Assembly: GCA_003864495.1 (NCBI GenBank)
Contig: ML133458.1
Span: forward strand, 186,001 to 250,000
Source of the DNA: Nemopilema nomurai
Lineage: Eukaryota; Cnidaria; Scyphozoa; Rhizostomeae; Rhizostomatidae
Length of the DNA stretch: 64,000 bases
Reading direction: 5' to 3'
Under the pieces are notes generated by a model. The model was given only the letters and a program-made list of their open reading frames with translations. It did no database searches and was not told where the DNA came from. Of this stretch, positions 10,701 through 23,800 are shown piece after piece (positions within the stretch are counted from its first letter, which is position 1; every line of letters begins with the position of its first letter). The translations under genes were made by a program, and so were the position numbers.

Positions 10701-13700
10701 TGTGTCTTTACATCACAGGTTAGCTCCAAGATGAAACTGTTTCTTCTTCAGCAATAAATTCAAAGAATCAACACATTCCGGTCACTAGAATGCTGTTTAG
10801 CAATTCTTTTGATTAAATGAAGGCTTTAGATTAAAAAATCTTGTTAGGAGTTGCACACACCTTCGATTTGTCACCAATTAAATTTTTGTCATCACAACCT
10901 ACAAGTGACAAAGATTACCATAAAAACTTTAATTAAAAATGTTTTTTAAAGTTTCAGGATAAACGTCCTAAGAGATTTGGTGCTGATGTCTGATGTTTAA
11001 AATCTTAAAATCGATTCAAAACCAGATGTATTATAAAGCAGCTGGATCATGTTGATAGAAAACTACCTGTACAATACAAAGCAGTAAAAGCGTAAAGACT
11101 AAATATGCAGTAAAAGCAGGAAAATTGATTGCCACCGTAGAAAATGCAGGCTGGTAATAAATATTGAGAATATAGATACCACACTGATAAAATATGCTAC
11201 AAAAGTTTATGAGGGTTGAAAATCGCAACTAGGAAAAACTATTTAAATACAGATCAACGATAATTTGTAAGATTCTTGCCGAAAAAAGAAATGCCAAGAA
11301 TGTCGTACCGAAAATATCCTTTTTCGCTTTGCTTGGGCTATCCACGGATAACGAACGCGCTAGTCTTGGAATGGGGTGATGCTGTAAAATAAAAGCAATG
11401 GTGAGACGAAAAAACTATGAGACAACGCTGTAGGATAATTGCAACTAAAGGGCAACTCAAGGAACCGCTAACATAGTTTTATGAATATAGAATTATCTGC
11501 AGGCTTACTAAAGTACAGAGAAAGTATGGATAGGGTCTGCAGAATAATTTTGAATACGATCACCAGTGTCCCAGCACTAACAGATGACATAGATGCATCT
11601 AAAAACTAAACGCCTTGGCACTTTGCCCACTTCAATTGAAATTGTCGGTGAATTCGGTAGCTACTACCTGAGGAAACAAAGGGCTCTTCAAATGCTCATC
11701 AGCATTATACAAAGATTGACTGCGAATCCTGAAAAGGAAAGCAAAATATAAGAACAACGGCTGCTTCAAGCAAGAAACACCAAGAGAGAAAAATGAGCCA
11801 AATGTGCCAAGAACCAATAACCTGCCTTTTTACCATTATCCTGGAAAAGAAATGCCACTTTTGAATGGCCTATATTCACATATACTAATAAAGCGTTGCT
11901 CATGACAAAATAGGAAAATTCATACAACTCACTTTGTTCTTTTGCTAGAAATCGGGCTAAAGTCCAACTGGGATTCGGTCCGCTAGAAGAAGACCAAAAA
12001 GTTAGTAAGAAGGTTTCGTGTGAGCTAGGCATCCCGCAGGAATTGGGAGGAAATGGGCCAATAGGTACATCACCCAAGCCTAAAATTAAGAGGAACTTCA
12101 TCCAAAATGGCGTTTTCTACGACCACCAAGATTTACATCCTAAAGATTCCTATTGACATGAAAGACAGTTTTACTATAGTAAAACAGTCTGCAAATGCAC
12201 TAACAGATTGCATGAACTATCAAAAGCTAAAAATTCAAAATCTCCCATATGATTTTTGAAATAAATTTCTGACGTATCAGAGCTTATTCAAGGTGATAAA
12301 CATGAATATATAAATACAAACAAAAATCAGATCATCAGCAAACGACATTGTGTGATTGCTCGATAGCATTGAGATACCATGGACCAGATATGTGCACATG
12401 GGCTCCAAAGTCTGGAAAACCACACCCCGAGTGTTGCAAGGCAATCAAGCTAAAAATGCGAAGGCAATGAAAAGGGGACAACCCCAGACTTAGTAAGGGG
12501 GATACCTTGACAGAGAAGGAGACAGACCGCTTCTGAATCTTTCGAATGAGCTGACTGGGTCTTTTGAAATGGCAATCCGCCGGTTTCTGAACAGAAATCA
12601 ACTTTCAGTTAAAACGAAAACAATGCGTTCAGCGAGGAGCATGAAAACATATGGATCATATAATGGCCGTTTATGCTGTATATCGAACTGTTTAAACTAT
12701 TTAGAAAACGAACTGTTTAAAAGAAAGTGAATGGTGCCCAGCCCAGCCCTATTTATTTCGAACTTCATGTACCAACAAACGGTCTTGAAAGAAAACAACT
12801 GTGGCATGTAATTGTTTAATTATTCACATTGATGATTTTTAAGCTGTGATAAAATAATCATTTGAACTTCAAGATGCCTTCTTCACATCTATGCATCGAA
12901 TCCTAAGAAAGTATTGGTTAGCACGATAGCTGACTGGTTTTACTCAACAAGGTTTTCAAAATAGTAGAACTGAATTCAGCACTGCATACATAAAATTATA
13001 CCAACAAAATAAATGAAATATTGATACCATAACTTACATTTTCGGGAATGATAGTATCTGATAATGGAAAAACATTTTCCTTGTCATCTTCAGACAGTTT
13101 CCTTATCTATTAAAAAAGTAAGCGAAGGTTAACAAAGAAAAAATAACATAGTATGAACAAGAATCGACAAAGTATTCAGAAGATCTTTCATTGCTTCATC
13201 TGTCTTTGCGAAAATACTTGAACCTCATCTCATTCATAATCTTTAGCCTAATGCCTACCATTAGTGTTTCAGTCTCCTCATTCAAGATTCTGCCAGTGAT
13301 AAGATCGAACATTCCTTTTGGTATGCTGCCATCAGATGAGTTCTGGTCTTGTTCAAAGCAGTCAAAGCCATCTGAGGATGCGGGTGATGTGGATATTCCA
13401 TCAATAGCAACACGGTATCCATCTGCAGAATCCTGCAAAAAAAAACAGTAACAATGCCAAAGTAGTCTTGACAAAAAAATCTTCAAACTTACTTCTTGGT
13501 AATCAATTTTGGACAAAGGTGTAGAATGAAATTGATTTGCCGAAAAATTAATAATTAAATTAATTCTTTGACAAAGAGAAATGTGCAATTCATCAAAAAA
13601 TGTTGTCTGGTGTATTTTTGTGCTAAATGAATTTTAATAAAATTTAGATGTTCACTTAGATTTTCTCAAATGTTCACAAACTTTTCTATTTCTAGAAAGC

Positions 13701-16582
13701 ATGAATTAGAAAAAACCAATTTGTTTCCTATGATAGATTAATGTTTTTTATTGTAAGCATGGGGTATGACTTTTTCAATGGAGTAATCCCACTTATTTCA
13801 AAATTTCTATCAACATGTTTTGCATGTTAAGAACTATGAAGCAAATGTTTCTTCATGGCGCAGCAATGGTTACTTTAGAGCTAATCTATTTAGTAGAACA
13901 TAGAGAAAACGACCTTCAACCAAAAACTCCTTGTGTCACATGTCTCCTAGTATTGAAATATATTTTTTCTGCCATCTTTAAAATTTTGCACCTCAAGACA
14001 TATATATCTTGCAGGGCTTTCAAAAGAACTTTTAGAAATAGAGATTTTTACATTTTAACAAGAGGTGCTATTTCATTTAAGCAGACTTCTTAAAGTAATC
14101 TCACTGACAACACAGGCACTAACTTACACTACAAACAACTAAATTCAAGTCGGAATTGTTGGCCTCAGCTGAGTACAAAAGAAAAGTAAATTAGCACACT
14201 TACAAGCACAGGTGGGGCTGAGATTGACCTGTTGTGAGGAGAGTCTTCAATGTCTGGCATTATTGCAAGCACATCTGGCAGACCAACTGCATCCAATTCA
14301 AGTGCAATCTCTTTATCATCCTGAGGAGATTTGGCAGCTGCTTTAGTTGGTGAAAACTCCTCTTCACTCAAACTGAATGCAAGTGGGCGTGTTGAGCAGC
14401 TTGCCTTAATGGGAAGGAAAATAAGACTCCTTACTCTGATCAAACTTTCAATATTTGATATGGTGCCCATTTTACTGTTAACTTTTAACATCAGAAAGGA
14501 TATCCAGTTAATTAGTCTCCAAGTAAAGGTGGTTGAAATTAAATGCAATAAGAACAAATTTAAAAAAAGCAAGGCTCAACAGAGACTGTTAATGTTGCTG
14601 GAAAGAAACAAGCTCCATTACTCAGACAAACAAAAGTGATAACAAATTTTCACCTGCATAGAATGTGATCTTTGGAAAGTAGCTCTCCTAGATGTGTCAA
14701 AAAAGGTTTGTAAAAGTTTTGGTAAAGGAATATGCATTTCCTTACTTATTAAACCTATAATGATACAAAGTGATTTATCTTGTCTACAAGGCAAGAAGAC
14801 ATGGTTCAATGTTTTCAAAGAAAAGGACCCCAAAGCAAGAGCATTTCTCTATCATTGAATTATCAATGTATAAAAAGTTTCTTAGCTCTTCATATTCAAA
14901 ATTTTATGCCAAGCAGAAATGCAGCTGCAATTTCAAGATAGTAGATGATTTAAAAAAGGACTTGATCAACTTACCTCCTCAGTGAAGGATCTGAAGATAC
15001 TGACTTTCTTGATCTTGCTCTAGAATTCAAAGAATTAAAAAGCATATACTTTTAATGCATAATGGGCAACCAAACAAGCAGTATAATGCATTAAAAACTA
15101 TTTGCCCCGTACATGATTTTCTTTGAAGATATGATACTTGATTAAATAACTCATTTTTGTCCATTGAATTTATAGGCAATGGTAGATGTTATATTCCTAA
15201 AGCAACTTTGCTTTAATTTAGTTCCTATTGTCAATCAAACCTATCAAAAACTTCTAAGCTTGTGACACAATGCAGGAATAGTTTTGGCTGCATTGAGGGC
15301 TTTTATCAAATTCATGAAAGCAGTGATAAAATCAAGTTCAAACTGTGTCACCCTCAAATATAAAATTTATTCAGAACTAAAAAAAGTATGGCAAATCCTA
15401 GAAACTTTTACTTAGCTAAATATTTACCTGATGTCATTCAAAGTTGGAGAATCAACAACATCATTATTGAAGTCCATATAAATACCTGAAAAAGGAGATC
15501 AATATATTAGGTAATGATGTCTATGAGTAAATATTACTCTTTGCCATCTATTATGAAGCTCCCCATGTGTTTATAGTACATAGGATGCAACAAGATATCG
15601 CTCTGTCTAAGAGTACATGTTAGCACATATATATTTTAAATATCACCACACCATCAAATAACAACAGGTAAACAGCTTATATGACATGCCCAAGAAATAC
15701 CAAGCAAACATATTTACCTGACTCTACAGATTCTGTTTTTGAAATTGACTTTTTCACTGGGGTTGGGGTATTTTGAATGTCTGTCAGAGACAACCTTCTC
15801 CGTGGGGTTGATGAATAACTAAAAAAGAAAAGTACAAAGGTAGCTGAAAAACGATAACCGTTCGTTTCAATCAACGTAAATCAGAACTAAATTAGCTAAC
15901 CTCCTTTTGTAACTATGGTATTTTTAGACGTTTTGCTTTCAAAAAGAGAAATAAATCGAATTGCCAATAGACGCCTGACCTCGCCTTCTTTCCCCTAGTG
16001 TCCTTAGTTTCTATGGTCCTTATTCATTCAGTTTACACCAAGAGGTTTTAGAAAAAAGAGCAATTCAATTACGAAGAAATTTTATAATCTGAGGTTGACA
16101 TAATGAAAAAGGCAACATTCATTTAAAGAAAACATATTTGTGAATGGCTAGGCCTCTACGTTCCCCTCTTTCCCCTCTCTTTGTCAGCTGACATTTTAAA
16201 AATTTGAGGAATTTGAGCGTAAAATTTAGGTGTCTTTCTCTGATCAAGTCTACCAAAACAGGTAGAATTGAAATAAAAAGAACTAAAATTAGCCTAACCC
16301 AACACTCTCTGACACTAATCTGCAACCCTATTTGAAATCTCTTTCAATAGCTGATTGACTAAATGAGCGGTTAAGTGCACAAAAAATGCAGGTAACACGC
16401 GAAGAAACTATAGCTAAACGTGAGGTTCTTCTTTACCTTTTACAACTCTGCTTGAAATTTATGGCAAGCTCTGTCATTGGAGAGATTGCAGGTTGAACAT
16501 CGGATATCCTTGGCTCAATCTTCCAGTGAGATGGCAAGTGAAGATGAAGGCCCTTCGACTTTGCTTTTCTGTCCTCCGCCAT
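7712..16582 (-). CDS. CDC25: CDC25 dual-specificity phosphatase (M-phase inducer), 557 aa, 18 coding exons
   Basis: It removes the inhibitory phosphates from CDK1/CDK2 to start mitosis. Exons: 16437-16582, 15718-15818, 15428-15485, 14975-15019, 14654-14687, 14204-14404, 13259-13432, 13038-13106, 12506-12586, 11933-11982, 11668-11728, 11309-11381, 10861-10898, 10556-10621, 9934-10032, 9187-9314, 8486-8603, 7712-7843; they sum to exactly 558 codons. The rhodanese-like catalytic domain (about 385-545) has [15 protein letters not shown] and the [10 protein letters not shown] loop, with catalytic Cys465 and Arg471. The C-terminal tail has [12 protein letters not shown], typical of the family. The regulatory N-terminus starts at ATG 16582 ([10 protein letters not shown]) and carries [10 protein letters not shown], many basic-Ser sites (RRRLS, RSHSM, RSIS, KRSVS, RSQS, RSLS) suited to Chk1/14-3-3 control, a DxFxDCFE-like acidic patch, and a KEN box (262-264, DDKENVF), an APC/C degron. 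Only one CDC25 is visible, so it cannot be assigned to vertebrate A, B or C. Confidence 0.97.
8908..9147. repeat. local direct duplication (two ~89-bp copies) in a CDC25 intron
   Basis: 8908-8996 and 9059-9147 are two direct copies 151 nt apart that differ at about ten positions. Both begin atggcctacaga and end taaaacaaaacattgtt. Between them a 24-nt segment (cttataaacatggacagcca...) occurs twice in perfect tandem at 9012-9035 and 9036-9059. The block lies between exons 9187-9314 and 8486-8603. It looks like a nested segmental duplication with no coding content. Confidence 0.85.
10201..10337 (+). repeat. dispersed repeat copy 1 (inverted partner at 12290-12427)
   Basis: About 137 nt that match the reverse complement of 12290-12427 at roughly 85% identity. 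Shared landmarks in order are ttttccagactttggagc, catgtgcacat, ggtccatg, aatgctatcgag, aatcacac, gtttgctgat, ctgatttttgtt and tatatattcat. It sits in the CDC25 intron between exons 10556-10621 and 9934-10032. No terminal inverted repeat or target-site duplication is clear, so the element class is unknown. Confidence 0.85.
12290..12427 (-). repeat. dispersed repeat copy 2 (inverted partner of 10201-10337)
   Basis: Reverse-complement copy of the element at 10201-10337, in the CDC25 intron between exons 12506-12586 and 11933-11982. The two copies lie about 2 kb apart in opposite orientation and enclose five exons. A chance open frame crosses this copy but is not kept in the other copy, so the repeat is not a conserved exon. 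Confidence 0.85.
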
Positions 16583-16850
16583 GCTGGCTAAGATTCGAAC
16601 TGAAAACAATAAATGTAGGGTCTTTTAATTGGCCAAGCACCAAAAAGTCCAAGTATTAGGCACAGAATTGTCAACTTTGAAATACCAGAAGTTCTGTCCT
16701 CTACTGGCCTCCTAAGTGCGCTTTGTTTCCAATAAACCCTTCTCTACAACGGCCTTTTCGCTTTTCCCGCCGTTCCTCTAGCAGTCAGTTATGCCGCCAT
16801 CTTTTCAAACGGTTAAACCAATCAGGGACCTGCGCAGATAACGCAGCGCT
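16583..16850 (-). promoter_or_regulatory. CDC25 5' flank with E2F-, YY1-, CHR- and CCAAT-like motifs
   Basis: Within 240 nt upstream of the CDC25 ATG there is an E2F-type site TTTTCCCGCC (16762-16771), GCCGCCATCTT (16793-16803, the reverse of the YY1 motif AAGATGGCGGC), TTCAAA (16804-16809, a CHR-type TTTGAA on the gene strand) and ACCAATCA (CCAAT box, core 16818-16822). E2F, NF-Y and CHR sites are known to drive cell-cycle genes including CDC25 in vertebrates. The GGCGG and TTTGAA motifs are adjacent but in the reverse order to the classic CDE-CHR pair. The transcription start is not visible. Confidence 0.45.
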
Positions 16851-17803
16851 TCTGCGTCTCATGGGACAGCTGATCACCAGGGGCCTCTTTTGTTCAACTC
16901 TGCGTAGCAGGCGCCACCTGAGCGATTGGAGTTCCTCTTCATCATGCTTCTATTGCTTTTATCGAGACTTGTCGATTCACTTCTCTCTTTTCCAATTCGT
17001 AGTCGTTCCTCCAATCTTTTTCGATATAGGGACACAGTAATGAATTTGTGAAACTTCAAACTCGATATATTTGAACAGGAAAGTGGCAACCGCGGGCGAT
17101 TTTTTACCCCTTAGTTAAAAAAAGCTTTTTACAAACAAACAGCCAAACTTCCATTGGGAATACGAATTTCTTTTTTAGTTATTCAGAACTAAAGCTGAGC
17201 CAGAATTGTTTAAGTAAAAAGTACTAATCGATTCATAAAATCCTATTTATTGGTTTCTAACACGACGCTCTATATACCCTACTTTTTGGCTAATAAATTC
17301 ACACCCTACACGATGAACATCACGCTTCAAGCACTGAACCAGCTTTTGCGGCATATTAGGGCTCCAAAAGTGTAACATGCCAGACTCCTCGGAGGAAGGA
17401 ACCCTCACTGAAAGGTGTCATAATCAAAGTGAAATGATGAACAGTTTGTCACCCTTGCCACCTTCCAGCATGACTCCACAATGGGACCAATGCCATTGGT
17501 GTAAAGGATGAGCCTGGCTTTTGAATCGAAAAGGAGTTGATCGAAGTTTTAAAATGAGCATAAATGACTTTGGGTCCGGCTCAAATGTGGTCCACCAGGA
17601 AGTTGACAAAGAATAAAAAGAGCTCAATTGTTTTAATACCGATGTCCAAGACAAGTAACAGAATTTTTCGATAAGATTCTTGTAATGGAAATGGCAAATC
17701 TCACACGATGTTCTAATGATGTCCAGAATATCGCTTCGGTTAAATTTCCCTAATAATACAAATAAATACAGAATTCGTTGTGGCAGGGCTGTAATTCAAG
17801 TTC
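16851..17803. other. intergenic between CDC25 and the dynactin stop codon
   Basis: I see no gene. The part next to 17804 must hold the dynactin 3'UTR; a reverse-strand AATAAA (plus tttatt) occurs at 17246-17251 as a candidate poly(A) signal about 550 nt past the stop. Short open frames on both strands here resemble nothing I know. Confidence 0.5.
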
Positions 17804-20800
17804 TCATCTTGCCATCAGTGCATGCAACTTTGTGAATTCTTGCGGAGTCAGCACAATCCTCTGCTTGCCGGCTTTTGCACGGGGGTCTCTTGATGGGAAT
17901 GACAGCCTCCCAATGAGTAACGGGTGGGACCTCTCTTCGATTATCTGCACAAAGAAACAGGAAGCAATCATTTAACACTGCAAACGTCAACGCGAATTAA
18001 ATCATCACCATTGGCCTAATTCTTAGTCATCTGCGAGAATGTTTTTTCCAAGTGATCACACTACGATTAAAGATAGTAAGCTACAAGAAAATACACATTA
18101 AAGATCACTGAATGATTAAATTATTTAAGGTTAGAACATCAAAAGTACACATTTATCTATTTTCAAAGCATGTTTTATAGTTGACTTGACACAATCCTAT
18201 CGTTTATATATGATTTGGGAGATCCATTCTACATAGGAATGCCATGAAATTCTAGTAAGGTGTCCACAATAAGAGGCACACCCTACAGTAACATCTTTCA
18301 GTTTCCTACCCTGAGCAAAGGTAAAAATAACATAGAGAATGTTTGTAATATTAACGTTTGTAATATGGGAGCACAACAAGCACAAGGAACTTAGAATGGG
18401 CCCAAAAGGTAGCTTAAGATGGAAGAGGACAAAAGCAGTCCCTTGTTTGGTCAATTTTCTGAATGGATTCTAAATACAATTCAAAACAGGTTCTAAATTT
18501 GAACAGGTAATAAAATATTGTTGACGAAGAAGAAGTTTTTAGAAACCGGCAGACAGAAACACCTAAAATTTCTCCATTTCATCTTCCATGACTTATATGA
18601 ACTCAAATCGACAAGTGAGAGGAAGGCTAATGGGAAGTCTTTTTCAAGTAGACATGACACTATTAAATTGCTGATCTAGTTGTCGAATTGAAACATGATT
18701 TGCATACCTTGGAGTACTCTGGTGAATAGAACTCTTTGCATGAAGATGGGACAGCTGCTCCCGGTAGTTCCTTAGTGATCACGCTGTGGATGTTCTTTTG
18801 CAGCTTCAAGAAAAAGCAGTGACGTTTCAAATAGTCATCTTCACATGGTCCTGACTTATGGCATTAAGACGTGCTTCTGGGTGTTCATCTTAACAGCAGG
18901 TCCCTAAATCCCTAGCATTTGCTAATATCTCAAAAGCTACTTTTAAATATAATTAAGAGTAGAAGTTACCTCATCCTTCTGCCTCTTAAATGCCACAAGC
19001 AAGTTCTTTGTTTCGATGAACTGGTTCATTGGTGCAGTCTTGCCGGAGGCAACTTCGCTCCCTGAAAGAAGATTCCCCAGAACTATAATTTTAATTTATA
19101 ATTTTCCATTAGATACACATATGGTTGAGACTAAGAGCTTCCCCTTATTAGATTTATTTTCTATTTACCTTTCCTATGCAATTGATGATCAAAGATCACT
19201 ACCCGAGACCTAAAAGTGGCAAAATAATTTGAAGACCTTTTTAACTCCATAGGCACTCCATAAACAATGTGTTTTACCCCAAAGATTTAATGCTTTAATG
19301 TTGTAATGTTGTACGATTGTCGGAAGGTCAAGAAAAAAGACAAGCCGTTAGTAGGTAATTAGGTTATAGAAAACTAACAACCCTAAAGAACTGAATTATG
19401 GGTCTATCCATGTCAAAGTGAAACAGCTACATAACCCACCACCTCAGATTTTGATGATGGTATTTATCAGATTTTACAAAACTATTTTGGATGTTAAATA
19501 ATATCTATATGGTTGGCGACCAGCCAAAACTAGTCGTTGTAAGGTACAAATAATTGAATACTGAATTGGACAGCGTGAGACTGGATCGAACAGAACCGGA
19601 TTGGGCATAACCGGGTGTAAATGAACCGGATTGACTTAGCCAGATGGAACTGAACCAGATTGGACTTAACCGGATCAAACTGGACTGGATCGAACAGAAC
19701 CGGATTGGGCATAACCGGGTGTAAGTGAACCGGATTGACTTAGCCAGATCGAACTGAACCGGATCGGACTTAACCGGATCAAACTGGACTGGATCGAACA
19801 GAACCGGATTGGACATAACCGGATCGAAGTGAACCGGATTGACTTAGCCAGATCGAACTGAACCGGATCGGACTTAACCGGATCAAACTGGACTGGATCG
19901 AATAGAACCAGATTGGGCATAACCGGGTGTAAGTGAACCGGATTGACTTAGCCAGATCAAACTGAACCTGATCGGACTTAACCGGATCAAACTGGACTGG
20001 ATCAAACAGAACCGGATTGGGCATAACCGGGTGTAAGTAAACCGGATTGACTTAGCCAGATCGAACTGAACCGGATTGGACTTAACCGGATCAAACTGGA
20101 CTGGATCAAACTGGACTGGATTGGACATAACCGGATCGAAGTGAACCGGATCGACTTAGCCAGATCGAACTGAACCGGATCGGACTTAACCGGATCAAAC
20201 TGGACTCGATCGAACAGAACCGGATTGGACATAACCGGATTTAAGTGAACCGGATCAACTTAGCCAGATCGAACTGAACCAGATCGGACTTAACCGGATC
20301 AAACTGCACTTGATCAAGCTGAATATGCTGAATGGTATTACTCACCCGGTTTTCTTTTTGTAATATCGACAACTTTGGGGCAAACGCTTAAAGCTTGAAT
20401 ATTCTATCAAGAAAAAAAAAATTGTATTACAATATAGAAGTCAATAAGAAAGGTCGAAACCTTAATTTCAAGTTACAGCAAAGAAAGTTAAAACGAACAA
20501 GACTTAAAAAAGAACATTTGCTCTTTGGTCTAGTGTTTATCGAATCCAAAAAGTACATATGTTCCATCATGGGCCCACTATAACATCTCAGCTTCTAGCA
20601 TTGACTTGCAATAGAAAACACGTGAAATGGTTCAGGCATTCAAAACTCACATTAAGTAAGGTGGCAGTTTCCTTTGCCACCGTCTTGAATGCCAATGGCG
20701 CTTTTGAAGCGTCGGCTTCTTCTGTCACTTGAACACTTTCGGCAGCAGGGGGTGAATAAATCTTTGGAAGGGCGGCTAACTCATCCTGGAAGAGGCAACA

Positions 20801-23800
20801 AAGAAGCCCTAAGCAAGATATCGTAACTTGAAATAGATTAAAGCCATAGCGTCAATACGAAGTGGGCTTTGGTCGGAACTGTTCTAAAAAAACGCGTCGG
20901 GCTCTACTTGACAAAAGTGGGCCAATCGATAAAGCAGCAGTAATGTACAAAATCACTACACCCTAATTACGGCTTTTGCGAAGCAGAATAAAAATTTTAG
21001 GTAGAATGACGTAGTTGACAGACAATGTAGTTAGTTAGAAACTTGCACGGAAACGGACGGAAAGGACAATACGCAGGTTGAGTACTACATAGGATTATGT
21101 GACGTCAAAAGCTCACCTTTAATCGCTTTGCCTTCAAACGAATGTTTTCTGCACGAACCTGACTTAGTGCGCCCTTCAGAGATTCGAGCTGAAAAATGGA
21201 ACAAGTTTTGCACAACCGGGAGGCGACAATCTAGTTTCAACAGGCGTAAATTTATCTAGAGATGGTGTTAGCGGGCACTTGAATCAACATAAACCGTCAA
21301 TGTAAATACGAAAGGAATCAATTTTATTTTTTAACTTTTCCCGCTAAAATTTTCGCCAAAACACAAAGAAAATAAAACAGAATCAAACACTGAAGAGAAG
21401 CAATTCACTCGCATGGGTCCTTCTTATTCTAAAATCAAGAACAATTGGCCCATTTCCAAGCACATGAGAAGTCTTAGGGTGATTAATCGTCGCGTTTATT
21501 TTTGGGTGACGCCCACAAGGAAGCGAATGGCTGACTCGGTTTACCTACGTCTCTCCTATTCGACATCAGCCATAAGCAAGTCTTCTAATAAGCAACACCA
21601 TTCACATTGAAATTGGCGTGGGATTAAGCCAGAGGATTATCTCACTGAGTTTGATCAAATTGTAGCCACAAACGTACCTGGGAAAGAATAACGGGAGAGT
21701 CCTTGATGATCACTTGAACAGTGCCTTTCCCCATCCCTCCGGATTTTGTTGGCGAGCCTATGGTTGATAGAAAAAGGTAAACATTCTCAGAACAATAACC
21801 ATTCTGTATCTTCGTGTAATTTCTCACTGATCTCACAGAGTAATCAAAAAAGAGAAAGAAGTTCGAAATAACAAGAATGGCGGAAACGGTTTTTGCTAAC
21901 TTAAATCATTCTTTTGTCTGACACCCCTCAAAGTGTGCAAACGTCAGAAAATGACCAAAAGCTGACAAAATAAATAGCCAGTTGCGGATTGAAAACACTA
22001 GAATGTGATAAGAAGAGCGTATGATTGGCTGTTAATTACCAACCACCATAACTTAATAACTCTCTGTTAGAAAAGCCCAATGGAAAGACGAACTCTTTCC
22101 GTCTACAAAAAGTGGGATTCTTCATAGAAATGAAGACAAGAAGTGCTTATCCTCCCTGTCATATCTTCGAGAAGGACTTTCATGCCCTTCAGAAACAACC
22201 TGATCAATTACCACCAACATAATAGATGCATCAGACAATAGGAAGCTCCTCCACCCACCAACGAGGCTGGCGATGCCCGAGCCGCCCTGTGCCTGCCTGG
22301 CAATGTCGGTTAACAGGGTCTTCTTCGAATATGCATCCAGCCTCTTTTTCAAGTCTTGGTTCTCCTTCTCGAGACTGACAATGTCCGCTTGCAGACAATC
22401 CAACGTCTCCTCATACTCCCTGCACAAAAGGGTTGGCATGTTATAGTTTGGCTTTGCGTTTGAAGCAGCACATTGTGAGTTAAAGGTAAGTACGAAGGTC
22501 TTTATTAGAATTGTTAAAAGCCACGTTGAACGAGTAGAAGGTCTATGAATATGACAGAGGCTATGATCTAGGGCTATCACTAGGGCAACGTAAGATGCAT
22601 AATTTTGACTTCAACTAAGAGCAGAACCTCAAAATGATCAGAATTTAGAGGAAGCGGGCCCAACCCTCCCCTCTTTAAGAAGGGAGCAAAATACTATGGG
22701 ACTATGCCATGAGTAAGTATTCCCAACAGCCACTTAATTTAGTAAGCAAAATGTCATTTAGCTTTCATTTAAATTATTGCAAAGAAAGCGTAAAACAGTA
22801 GGATGGTGTGAAGGAGCGCATGGAAAAGAAATCTTCACACCTTACTATCATAGTTTACTTACTTTGTTTTCTGCGCATGCTCGTTGCTCGCGTTGTCATA
22901 TTTCTTGTTTACACTTTCAACTTTCGCATCAGCCTAAAACAGGATTATTATGAAAAATTATTTTCTTAAAAAAATTAGTTTATAGACTAACAAACATACT
23001 TTCATGCAAGTCAAAGTGAAATGCCACACGCAACAAGGGGTAAGGCTTGAGTCCACTTGAGAGGTCAACAGTGCTATGCCAAAGGTCTAAATTAATTAGC
23101 ATCAAAAAATTGAATAATAACTAAAATCTCATCAACTGAAGCAATCAAATGGAAAAAAAATAAAAATAAAATACTTTCGCTGATTTCGCTAAAAAAAGGA
23201 TGTTAAATTCTAAACATGATTTCAAAACTGTCATTGTGGATCACATTGAATAAAGAAACATTGCAGAGGAGCTGATCTGCTAACCAACCATAAAACAAGC
23301 TAGTTTTGGATGCACCTCAGAGTGACAGTCTCTCGAATCCCCAGCTTAAAAGCAACTTTCTGTAAGCTGAGAAGGCTGATCTCCAACTGAAAAGTAGCTT
23401 TCTGTACGCTGAGAAGGACAGGGTACTCACATCACTTGCTGCATTGTCTGCTCGCTTCTCTAGCAATCCAATGCGAATATTGGCAGCACTAAGCTCTTCA
23501 GCCTGTTTAACATAAACACAACTAAATTCAACAACGTTAAGCATAGGGACACTCTGCTTAGAAAACAATCATTGACATCTCAACATAAAAATGCTATGAT
23601 TGAAATTTCATGCTTGCCTATAAAATTAAAGTAGTTTTAGGCACTACTGGTTTGGCCTAAAAATTGCTATTCCTTGTTGGTGGAAGGAGTGAGAAAAAGG
23701 CAATTAAAATTCAGATAATTTAGTTTGAAAAGAAGACAGAACTGACCTTGATTTTCATGGCTTTCCTAACTTCAAGCATTTCTTGCTCCTTAGCTTCGAT

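Noticed and set aside
13191..13451. Plus-strand frame antisense to the CDC25 exon at 13259-13432
   Set aside because: It is the antisense shadow of a confirmed exon.
16793..16809. Canonical CDE-CHR element in the CDC25 promoter
   Set aside because: GGCGG and TTTGAA are adjacent, but their order is reversed relative to the known element; reported only as separate motifs.
19505..20232. Overlapping minus-strand open frames in the minisatellite (repeat peptide [16 protein letters not shown])
   Set aside because: They arise from a stop-free 104-bp tandem unit; all three frames are open, the peptide changes phase each copy, and the array lies in a dynactin intron with no junctions placed to use it.
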